Source: Orthonyx spaldingii
Taxonomy: Eukaryota > Chordata > Aves > Passeriformes > Orthonychidae
Direction: 5' to 3'
NCBI GenBank assembly: GCA_013397795.1
Contig: VZTJ01003540.1
Span: forward strand, 124,875-188,874
DNA: 64,000 nt
Below are positions 37,205-47,424 of this stretch, piece after piece; position 1 is the first letter of the stretch, and each line of letters opens with the position of its first letter. The position numbers were made by a program, and so were the translations under genes. Under the pieces are notes generated by a model. That model was not told where the DNA came from. It worked only from the letters and a program-made list of their open reading frames with translations, and made no database searches.

Positions 37205-37262
37205 TATATATATGCATACATACATATATACATGCGTACATAAATATATATGCATATATATA
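37205..37262. repeat. TA/ACAT-rich microsatellite
   Basis: An imperfect mix of (TA)n, ATAC and TGCATA units. A simple-sequence tract with no coding potential. Confidence 0.8.
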
Positions 37263-38261
37263 ACAGCAATCACGTGATCTGCTCAGGTGTGAGATAATAA
37301 AATAATAGAGTAAATTTTGCAGTTGCTTTTTGCAGTATCAAATGTGACTCTTACACTCTTTATTTACTACATTTACTGAAATGTATGATCCCAAGAGCTT
37401 CTGTACCTTTTCCAGATCACTTATACTCCTGTTATACAAGTATCACAAAGGAAATGGATTCTAGGCTAAATTTAAGCCTAAATTGAAGCCAGTAATTTGT
37501 CACCCAAAACTATTACTGCAAAAATATTTTCCCATTACAAATAGCCCCACTTTAGAGCCAATTTCTCACAGGTGTCACAAAACTATTCCCTTTTATACTG
37601 TTGCATGAGTACAATTACTGTTAGAGAAATCTCTCCAATGATTTTCCTCTTATGTTGTGTCAAAGCTTTTCACAGAATTATTTCAGTACTTCCATGCATG
37701 TAAAATAGATTTGTCTGCACACCCATTAAACACTTAGACATACCCTAGCTCCTGAACACATTTACTTCAATAAGCAGTCATATAAACCTTACTTCAGAAT
37801 ATTTTAATACACAAAAATTTACAGAATCATGATCCCCTCCTAGTACTATCATTCATCTGAACAGCTTTACATCTTGAGTTTGAAAAACAAATGTTTTTCC
37901 TAAAGCTCTTTGCTAAAATTAACCCCTATTGTTCTCTTCTTTTTTGCTACGCAGTTCTCATTTACAACATTCCCAGTCGAGTCTGGTAAAATCATTACTG
38001 ATGTTAAAAGCAGTAACTCCTCAGGTTAATATGCATCCAATATGCATCACCTTTTTTAAGTCTTTATAGCAGCTGGGCATTAATCTGCCTGTGGGAGGTG
38101 GTGAGCAAATGCCTTTACATCGCTTTTTTACTTTTGTTTTCCTTCCCTCTTCCACTTCTTCACTTCTTAAACAATTCTTATCTGCACCCACCCTAACCGA
38201 TTCACTGGGGAAGGGCACAGTAAGAAACAGAAAAGCCCATGACCCCAAGGAAGCACTGTTC
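37263..38261. other. No gene or repeat identified
   Basis: AT-rich sequence between the microsatellite and the minisatellite. A C/T-rich stretch near 38110-38165 resembles a plus-strand pyrimidine tract but has no exon behind it. Confidence 0.4.
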
Positions 38262-38495
38262 ATCAACAGCCAAAACACTAGTGTGTTACCAACAGCCAAA
38301 ACACTAGTGTGTTATCAACAGCCAAAACACTAGTGTGTTATCAACAGCCAAAACACTAGTGTGTTATCAACAGCCAAAACACTAGTGTGTTATCAACAGC
38401 CAAAACACTAGTGTGTTATCAACAGCCAAAACACTAGTGTGTTACCAACAGCCAAAACACTAGTGTGTTATCAACAGCCAAAACACTAGTGTGTT
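38262..38495. repeat. Minisatellite: nine 26-bp units
   Basis: Exactly nine tandem units of 26 bp (234 bp). Each unit starts ATCAACAGCC (or ACCAACAGCC), continues with AAAACACT and ends ACTAGTGTGTT (overlapping the ACT). The units are identical except for position 2, which is C in units 2 and 8 and T in the other seven. Each holds the perfect 10-bp palindrome ACACTAGTGT. The unit length is not a multiple of three, so open frames across it cycle frames and are not coding. Near-identity implies recent expansion or ongoing homogenisation, and copy number is probably variable. The flanks show only a partial extra ATC, so the edges are sharp. Confidence 0.97.
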
Positions 38496-38849
38496 ATCTG
38501 CACTGTTTTGACTAAGGATCTAAAAGACACCACAATACGAGGTGCTATATCTCCTTCCCACCCAGGCCCAGTTCAAGAATGAAAAATTAATGTGGACACA
38601 TCACGTGCTAAGACAAGAAAAAATATCTTCAACTGTAAAATAAAACAAGGAGGAAATGTTATGAAAATATGTTTTTAAAATGTTTGGGGAAAAATTACTG
38701 AACAAACACAAAACACAATGTGCTATTCTAAGGGTGAGGCTATTAAGTGACAGCTAAATCAGATGTGCAAAGACATTAGTGAGCACAAAATAAAACAAAG
38801 ATAAATGGCAAGGACAATCCAAGGCTAGATCAAGCAAAGTAATTAGTTT

Positions 38850-38922
38850 ACAATAAAGAGTTGACTGTTAAGGAAATCCTGACTGTTAAGGAAAAGAAAA
38901 TCGAGGAATGACTCTTTATTGT
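38850..38922. repeat. 12-bp inverted repeat with internal 18-bp direct duplication
   Basis: ACAATAAAGAGT (38850-38861) and its exact inverse ACTCTTTATTGT (38911-38922) flank 49 bp. The interior contains GACTGTTAAGGAAA twice, 18 bp apart (about 38863 and 38881). The layout resembles a small foldback element, but no target duplication is evident. Confidence 0.7.
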
Positions 38923-41900
38923 CTCATAATACAAAAATAAAGTTGTGACGCTGAAAACAATTAGGTGTCAGGTTCAATACAAACAAAAAAGGACCTTCAC
39001 ACAATATATCACCAGTCTTTGGGACCATCGTCCCACCACACAGTTCACATTTGCAGTTTACGTGGATTCAAAGAACTCTTTCATTAAGGCAAGAAAAATC
39101 TTTCAAAAACCATTAAGCAGAATGGCCTATCCCTAAATTTCTGAGCTGTAGCTCAGAAACTTCTCTGCTGAAATTTCACGGGGCACAGCAGTACCTCACT
39201 GCTTTACTTTTGAACAAAGCATCTATTCTCAGCCACTGTCTGAAACACAGACCATGCAGTAGTTTGTCTTCTCATCTGATATCCTGTAGGTTTAGATCTG
39301 ACTTACAGCTTAAGAAATCACGTTCACATTTATCAATTCAAATTTTCCAACTCCTCCAAGCTCATTTTCCTTGTTACAGAAATTCCATTTCAACATGGAG
39401 CTCTCAGGTCCCACTCCCACAAGTGTCTCCCCAGACCCTGATAGTATGTGCAGCCAATTGGTTCAGCCCAAATAGGACACAATGCCTTGAAGGCAGAAGA
39501 GCAAAAGCTCCGGAGGCAGGGCAACCACTAGTGAAACAGAAATTCTGCTCTCAGGACAGGAGAGTGCCAGCCCTACCCCTGCTTTCTGCCCGGAGCATTC
39601 CACCTCCTTACTCAGGCCAAATCCTTTGGCTTGCATGCCACTTGTTTGGCTGCTGCCTGAGCAGGCAAGAACAATTTCTTTTACCTCACTTCCCCTCAGA
39701 TTCAGTACTACTGCTGTTTTCACAAAAAACAATAAACTCTAGGGAAATGCTTGTTGAAAAGGGAAAGAATCTGAAAGAGCACAGAGTAAGGGGGAAATGG
39801 GAAGAAAACAGATAAAGAGAAGTTATTTACAAAAATGAAGCTGAGGACTGGAAGTGCAAGTTTAACACAGTACAGCAGAAAAAGCAGGTGATGAGATCAG
39901 TGGTCAATCAGCAAGGAGAGCACTTTAGACATACACAGGAAAGGGAGATTTGTGCCTACAGAAGAAAAATGTTCACTGGTATGCCAAGAATGGTACTGTT
40001 TCTTTCCATAATCAAAGAAACCAAGGATGCAAGAGGGAATCTAATCTAAAGAGGTAAAGGAAAAAATCTGCATGGGGTGTTCTCCAGAGTAGCTCAGCAG
40101 CACGAACACAGACATGAAAACTATTCACAAAGTGGAATGGCTTTCTCTCACAGTCAATAAACCAGGCCCTCAGGACTACTGCTCCTGCTATCAGGAACAT
40201 TTTGGTTGTTGATGAGATTTCCCTGATGAGAGTGGTATTGTTAGAAACACTCCTGGAAGAAAGGATTGTAGCTGAACTGAGACCTAATTAGCATGGACGG
40301 GTAAGCCATGTAACAGCACTGAAATCAATGCTGTCTATGCCCCAGTCAAAATTCAGCCCGAAGCAGGTTAACTGAAAGATAGATCTTTAGTAAACATACA
40401 AGATCTAGACAAGCTATGACTACCAAAAAAATAAAAAAAAGTCACATTTTCTTCTTATGTGTAGAGGCAGATCAGCAGAAGTTTAAACATCACATGAACA
40501 CTGCATCATTAAGAGAGTTTCTACCCTGTGATAGCAGCAATGATCCACTAATACTGAACAACTGCACTCAAGTGAGACCAGAATCAGAAGGATTGTTTAA
40601 TCAATGGCCAACAGAATGAGACATCGTAAGTGTGAATACCTTTATTTTCATTTATCTATTTCTTTCTGCACATTCTCTTCCCAAAATAATGCAACGGAAC
40701 ACATCTCAAAATGACCCAAAAAAGACAATTTGCTACCAACTTTTACACAGAAACATTCAAAATCTACTAAAATCTCATCTCAAAATTCTACATTCAACCA
40801 CATTGCATGCCATATCTGGTTACAATTTGTTAACTACTGGAAAGCGAGAAATTAGCATTTACAGGATATGACCTTCTACTTGTTACATTCCATCTGTGCA
40901 GCCAAGTCCGTTATGAAACATCATTTAACCACTTTTGCTACTTCCTTGTTACTCTGATTTCCAGAAGGAAATCCTGCTCAAATCCAGGCAAATTTTCTTG
41001 ACAGCTGTGAAACTTTAAATAGAGTAGCACAGGCTATCCTTGCTGAATTGATGGTAACTTTGAAAGGAACAGCTTGAGATGTTGTGATGCAGAAGTGGGG
41101 TTAAATCGGTAATCAGGAAAGTTTCAATACATGTTCTGGTCTAAATTTGATTTGATTATTTAACCTGGTCAGCATGTCTTAAAGTGCCAAAGCTATCTCT
41201 GACTACACTATATGTCAACTCTATCTGCAATAATGTCCAGTCTCTTCTATGATGAAGACAAACTGGCACTAGGTTTTGCAAAGCTGTTCAATTTTGAAAT
41301 TTTAAAAGGTAAACTCTTCATTCATTTTAAGTGGCTTAATAAGATCTAGTTGTCTTGATATTTTATTTTCATTGTTAGCACCAGAAACTACATATAATTG
41401 TCAGCATCTTTCATTCTTCAGAAAACAAAAAAACACTTTCTCTTCTGCCACATCAATCACACATGAAAAACTAATGATGCCCTGTCAAACTGACAGAATT
41501 AAAAAAGTTATCCAGGCATAAAAAGCCAACACTCTTCAGTATTCTGCCATATTCTCTTTCACATCAACCAGTACTGTACCTAGTTCTTCAATTAATCTGA
41601 CAAATTTGAGGTAACTACTGCAGTTCCAAATTAATCCCTAATCTCATACAAAGTTAGCATGTCTATAACTGAAACAGCAATAAAACATCCAATCACACAA
41701 TTTCAAATGACACTCAGGTAAACTTTCTTTTCAGTGAGGTTCAACTACAGTATTTTTACCCGTAATTAAAAAAACAGAGATTACACTTGGATTACATATC
41801 CAATTTCTGTCATCAGTTGATTTTTTAACTTTAATTGTTCACTATGTTTTCATGAAAAAAAAATCAAGTTGCCAAACAGCTAGCATTATCTACTTATTTT

Positions 41901-43743
41901 GGCAAAATTTGTACCATATTAATTCTGGAATGATACTTAAATATAATTGACCAAACCTAATTTATTCTGTGAAAGATTTCATGTACTGTTTTTTGAAAAT
42001 GTCTGGACACTGCATCTTCCAGTCAAATGTGAAAACAGTATATGGAAAATAGCTACTCTGCCAGGAACAATCTTGAGTGCTCTCCAAAGATTCAGAAAGT
42101 TATGAAGCAAGTTTCTCATTCTTTTGTGTAGTTTTCTGTTACCCTGGAAATTCCTGAAATCAGACAATTCCCCTCCCATATGACTACAATGTTCCTGATT
42201 GCTCGTTAATAATAATCAACATTTACAGCTCATACAGTGCCTAACACTGGGACATTAACTGCTCATTTCTACAATCGTATTTCTATTAGTAGGCAAACTG
42301 CAGTAAGGGGTAAGCAAGCCAATTCAAAGCTAATTAACCAAGGCAGCATGCCAGAAAAACCAAGTAATGCTGCACTAAGATGCCAAAATGAGGACTTAGA
42401 ATGAAATCAAAAGTTTTACTGAAACTTAATCTGTGAAGAAAAAGGTTCATTACAGGAGGTCACAGAGAAAATCCTACAACACATCTCTGGATCCTACACC
42501 AAACAGATCCTTCTACCCACTGGCTCATTCCCTGTTCAAGAGAATTCAGGTCCTGTGATTTCACAGAAAGTATCACAAAAAGGGTCAAATATGGCATGGG
42601 GAAATTAGAGAAGGAATACAGAGCATATGAGAGGAGGCAAGAGGTTTTATGCAAAAAGATCTATATAATGAAAGATTTTTTAAAACCCCTTCCAAAGGAA
42701 CTAACAGCAATAATAAAAGCCTCCTAACCACTTTTACCTGACTTAAATATGTATCAGTAACTTGGATATAACTCAGGCCCCCAGGAAAACTACTAACTCT
42801 GATCTTCCTGACACTTCTTACTTTCAGAATTATGTCAAAGTATATTTGAGCCATACTTTCAATACTTCACTCATAACAAGGTTTTAATTTACTTCTGAGT
42901 ACACCTTTGTTTCTCAGAAACCTTTATAAACACCCAGCCTACATGCATAAAAGGAAGCTTCTTCTTAAATGCTGCTCTTTTTTTTCGGTCTTAGGTTCCC
43001 TTAGTTCTTTTAGGAGAACCATCCCCAGAAATATTTCCCATTATCTATAAAAGTTTATCAGATCTTTTTTTGCAGACAAGTCTCCTTGCAGTAATTTGTA
43101 ATGAAGCTATATATTTTTGAGTATAGTTTATTATTTAGTACCAACATGCAACATTTCTCTGAAAGCTTTATATAGTCCATTGAAGATTTTTTTTCATTCT
43201 TTCTACTTTTCTCAATTTCTCATTACATTTTGTGACTTCCTATTTCAGACAGGGAAGGCAGATATTAAAAAAAATTTTTGATGACACATACATAAGTACA
43301 TATTACATTTGGAGTTAAGAAACAGGCTTATCTTCCAGCCCACTCCATTAAGCATAATGTAGGAACCCACACTCAATTTCTCCTACATAGCAGATTACAT
43401 CTAAGAATTGATGGTTGAAAATAAAATCAGTAACTGACAGAAGCCAACAGCAAAGTGTATTCAATGCTAGAACAGAAGCTAAATGGATACAGTGGATAAG
43501 GATCTACATATCTCAATATAAACACACATTTATTCTTAGTAGAGGAAAAAGGGGTACATTCACTTTGCTCCAATTTACTATCCTCAGCTGCTTGCTAAAT
43601 TGTAGGACTGTGCCTGAAAATGGTGATTATTTTTAATGAAGATGGTATCACACAAATATTATGGTATCTTTTGTTCTTTTTTTGATTCACCATTGGTTAT
43701 CGTTATTAATTATCTCAATCAACCTCCATTTCAATGATACACT
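38923..43743. other. AT-rich sequence, no supported gene; one long chance ORF
   Basis: A 22-bp palindrome-like inverted repeat lies at 39138-39159. The longest gap-free ORF in the section is 39210-39815 (plus, 201 codons). Its composition (Ser-, Cys- and Leu-rich, no repeats or motifs) and the lack of any splice or promoter context argue for chance; its reverse strand is open too (39463-39732). The rest is AT-rich with short homopolymers and no recognised repeat. Confidence 0.4.
39138..39159. repeat. Perfect 10-bp inverted repeat, 2-nt loop
   Basis: TTTCTGAGCT (39138-39147) is followed after GT by AGCTCAGAAA (39150-39159). A short cruciform-capable palindrome; no coding or terminator role is implied in this eukaryotic context. 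Confidence 0.8.
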
Positions 43744-44100
43744 CAAGGGCAGGATTGCCATTCAGAGGGAAATAAACAGGCTGAAGGAGTGGGCCAGCAG
43801 TAGCTTCATTAAATTCAACAAGGACAAATGCAATCTCTGGCAGATAAGATGAACTAAACTTGCAATAGGCCATGCTAGGGACTGACTTGGAAACCATTGC
43901 TGAAAAGGGGCTGGTAAAAAGAAAAAAAAGGCTAAACAAGTGCCTAGAGTGCACAATGGCAGCAATAAGGACTAATGGTACCCTGAATGGCAGGATGGCA
44001 GATGAAGCTATGTGAATACTCCCACGTACTCTGTGCTCTTTAGACCACCCCTTGGAAGTGTGTATTCAGTTTTGGGCCTCACAGCACGATAACAACATTC
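43744..44100 (+). mobile_element. CR1 LINE, 5' part of an interrupted copy
   Basis: Contains typical avian CR1 phrases in order: CAAGGGCAGGATTGCCATTC, AGAGGGAAATAAACAGGCTG, TCAACAAGGACAAATGCAA and TTCAGTTTTGGGCCTC. It is 5'-truncated and stops at 44100, exactly where an opposite-strand CR1 begins; matching sequence resumes after that insertion (44376-44695). This stretch derives from the 3' portion of the reverse-transcriptase ORF and is broken by many changes, so it encodes nothing. Confidence 0.85.
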
Positions 44101-44375
44101 GAGTCATAGAATGGTTTGGGTTGGGAGGGACTTAAACATCATCTAGCTCCAAATGCCCTGTCATGGGCAGGAAACCTTGCACTAGACCCTATGAGTCTGA
44201 GACCCACCCAGCCTGGTCTTGAACACCTCCAGGGATGTGGAGTCCACAATCTCTCTGGGCAGCCTATGCCAGCACCTCACCATCCTCACAGTAAAGAATT
44301 TCTTCCTAAGAGATAATCTATAATATATAATCTAAACCTCCTTCATGTTAAGGCCACTCCCCCTTATCCTGTCAT
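44101..44375 (-). mobile_element. CR1 LINE 3' end inserted into the flanking CR1
   Basis: Plus-strand text starts GAGTCATAGAATGGTTTGGG and continues through TGAACACCTCCAGGGATG and TAAAGAATTTCTTCCTAA to CCCCCTTATCCTGTCAT. This is the reverse complement of a CR1 3' end, tail first, so the copy lies on the minus strand and is 5'-truncated near 44375. It sits between two collinear parts of a plus-strand CR1 and is therefore the younger insertion. Confidence 0.9.
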
Positions 44376-44695
44376 CCAGGAACCTGAACAAGCTTAGCCA
44401 AAGGCCAACAAGATGATCAGCACTTGAGGAAAGGCTGTGAGAACTTGTTCAGATGCAGCTTTGGAGAACCTCATGTGGCCTGCCAGTAGCCATGAAGAGT
44501 TCAGCACGAAGATATAGCCATGCTCCGTGCTGAGGTGCATGGTAGGAGGACAAGAGAGAACAAAAGTAAGTAAAACAGAGGAAGTTCCAGCCAGATGTGT
44601 GAAACAACCCTTTCCTTGTGAGGATAGCCAAGCAACAGCTGGGGTTGCCAAGAGATGCTCCATGAAACAGAACCTGGCAGAACTTAGCCAAGCCT
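44376..44695 (+). mobile_element. CR1 LINE, 3' part of the interrupted copy
   Basis: After the nested minus-strand CR1, plus-strand CR1 similarity resumes (AGGCTGTGAGAACTTGTTCA, CTTTGGAGAACCTCAT, AGGACAAGAGAGAAC, GTGAGGATAGCCAAGCA, GAGATGCTCCATG). It continues to about 44695, where similarity fades before a recognisable tail. Together with 43744-44100 it forms one older, more diverged copy. Confidence 0.65.
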
Positions 44696-46239
44696 CCAGC
44701 TATCACTGCCTCTGTATTAAAACACCATTAAAAATTACCCTGTACCTATAACTACTCATCTCATCATTGTTTAAGTAAGTATTCGTGACCAAGAATGGCA
44801 CTAAAGGGTTGAAAAATAGAATTGTTTGATGTGTCTTCTGTTTTGTTTGGAAGTATGGGATAAGCAGAAGCCACTTCCAGCCTCATGTCACAATAATAGA
44901 AACATTTTCTGCAGAACACAATGTATTTTATCATAATGAATAGCTGAACTGAACATGAGAAACATTTGCATAAATAGATTTTATTAAACATCCCCCAAAG
45001 ATTATCTACTAGTCCCAGGGTGTACTACTTGTAAAATGGTTAAAAATTATTTTTGTTTAAGTTTTTTTTCATACAGAAGGAGCCAGCTTCTACTCAGGAA
45101 AGCCAGAACAAAAGGAGAGGAAAGAATAAAATACTTGCCAGAGAGAAATGGCTTTAGATCTCTGGATTACTGGAAAGGAAAATAAACTGATTTTAAGGTC
45201 TACATATATGACTGCATTAGCATTATTTTACTGAAGACTATGATCTCAAACCAGGAGATAAGAAGCTGAATAAAACAATCTAGATAGAGACCTGTCACTG
45301 AGACAAAACAACTATAATATCCATACAAACGCTGCCACATACGAGCAGTATGTAATTTGAGAAAACCACTTCTCTCACTGACCTCTCCCCTTTCTCATGA
45401 AGTAAACTGATTTAGAATAGCTAAAGAGAAGACGTAGAGACAAGCAGGGGAAAAAAGTTGCATGTGACACATTTGTCCTAAGGGGGAATACAGAAAAACC
45501 TGAAAAATTCTTAGACTGTTAAATTGAATGGAAATCTCATTGCACTTGCTCTGCACTCTATATTTGAATTACACCCTTGAGCAACAGCAGCAAAATCCCA
45601 AGAGCTGGGAAAATAAAAGTTTCTTTCAGTATTTCCTGTTCTTCTGGTTGACTATCATCAGGGCTAATGGATGGATTAATATCAGAAGAAATAAAAATTA
45701 TCAAATCAATTATCAAGAAATAAAAAGTCTGCTACAAATCATTGCATGGAATTATCATGAATTAAGGCAATACATGTCTGTATGCACGCTGAGCAGTGAG
45801 ATATAAAAAAAAAAAACCAAACAAAAAACCCACCACCACCAAAACCAAAAAAATCCATCAGTATACATATAACACCATATTCTATTATCAATCCAGGATT
45901 TTGCACTTGAACAATGATACAAAAAAACCCAAGAAATACACGAAGTTATATTTCCTCAAACACAGGTAGTTTCCCCATGTGCAGTAGTAGATGTTTATAT
46001 TACTTTAGTCCGGAAAGCTTTCCTCAGCATGACAATTTCTTAAGTTTCAGTGTTGGGCTTCTCCACCAGTTTTTTGGTGGTGATTTTTAAAGCAGTAGTA
46101 AGCAGAATAAAGAGCAGAATTACACTCTGGCTTTTGGCCACATGTTTGTAATTTTCAGTAATAATAACAAAAGGTCCAATATCCTATAACAGATCAGAGC
46201 TTGGACCACAGAAGAAAAATAAATAAACATGCTTACTTT
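44696..46239. other. AT-rich sequence, A/C-rich simple tract
   Basis: No gene. An A/C-rich low-complexity stretch (about 45807-45857: A-run, ACCAAAC, CACCACCACC, AAAACC) is the only feature. The frame 45528-45806 (plus) is open by chance. Confidence 0.5.
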
Positions 46240-47424
46240 TGAAACATGGAATTAACATCTGTGAAGATAAAGAAGCATGGGTTTGTGAAGGGCAGGTCCT
46301 ACTTGACTATCCTGATCCTCTTCTACAACAAGGTGACCTGCTTAGTAGATGAGGGAAAGGCTGTGGATATTACCTGCCTGGACTCTGGTAAAGCCTTTGG
46401 CACTATCTCCCACAGCATTTTCTGGGAGAAACTGGCTGTTTATGGCTTGGACAGGTGCAGTGTCACTGGATGAAAACTGCCTGGACATCTGGACCCAGGG
46501 AGTGGTGGTGAATGGAACTGCATCCAGCCGGTGGCTGAGCACCAGTGGAATGCCCCAAGGTCCAGTGTTGGGACCAGTCCTGTTTAGTACTTTTATTGAT
46601 AATGCAGATGCCACTGAGTTGGGTGGGAGTGTTGATCTGCTGGAGGGTAGGAAGGCTGTCCAAAAGGATCGGAACAGGTTGGATCCAAGGCCAATGATCT
46701 GAGTTTCAACAAGGCCAAGTGCTGGGTCTTGCCCTTGGGTCACAACAACCCCTGCAGTGTTACAGGCTGAGGGAAAAGTGTCTGGGGGTGCTGGTCAACA
46801 GCAGCTGAACATGAGCCAGCTGTGCCCAGGTGGCCAAGAAGGCCAAGGGCACCTGGTTGGGATGAGCAACAGTGGGGCAGCAGGAGCAGGGCAGTTCCCC
46901 TGTGCTGGGCACCGGTGAGGTCGCACCTCCAACTCTGTGTCCAGTTCTGGGCCCCTCAATTCAGGAAGGACACTGAGGGGCTGGAGTGTGTCCAGAGGAG
47001 GAAACGGAGCTGGAGAAAGGACTGGAGCACAAGTCCAATGAGAAGCGGCTGAGGGAGCTGGGGGGGCTCAGTCTGGAGGAAAGGAGGCTCACAGGGGACT
47101 TTCTCATACTCCACAACTCCCTGACAGGAGGATGCAGCCAGGGAGGGGTCAGGCTCTGCTCCCAGGGAACAAGTGACAGGATGACAGGAAATAGTCTCAA
47201 GGCGAGGTTTAGGTTGGATATTAGGAAACATTTATTCACCAAAATGGTTGTCAAGCATTGGAACGTGTTGCCCAGAGAAGTGGTAGAGACACCATCTCTG
47301 GAAGTATTTACAAGATGTGTAGATGACATGGGAACATGGTTGAATGGTGGACTTGGCACTGCTGGGTTAATGGTTGGATTCAGTTCTTAAAGGCTGTTTC
47401 CAGCCTAAATTATTCTATGAAATC
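46240..47424 (+). mobile_element. Long degenerate CR1 LINE with reverse-transcriptase remnant
   Basis: About 1.2 kb of plus-strand CR1. The 5' part matches the CR1 reverse-transcriptase region: GGGTTTGTGAAGGGCAGGTC, GATGAGGGAAAGGCTGTGGA, then sequence coding for the conserved DxSKAFDT-type block (here altered, around 46379-46410) and the SG-PQG-VLGPVLF block (around 46542-46590). It is broken by stops and frameshifts (for example an in-frame TGA near 46471, and the RT blocks lie in different frames). The 3' part covers the post-RT segment (GGCTGGAGTGTGTCCAGAGG, AAGCGGCTGAGGGAGCTGG, GGAACGTGTTGCCCAGAGAA) and ends in the ATTCTATGA tail at 47412-47420. It is 5'-truncated, as most CR1 copies are, and cannot encode an active enzyme. 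Open frames in this interval belong to this relic. Confidence 0.92.

Noticed and set aside
38262..38495. Possibility that the 26-bp array is a CRISPR-like repeat
   Set aside because: The units are strictly tandem with no spacers, in a vertebrate genome; it is a minisatellite.
46246..47390. Plus- and minus-strand ORFs of 66-134 codons
   Set aside because: Fragments and shadows of a degenerate CR1 reverse-transcriptase region and 3' end, broken by stops and frame changes.
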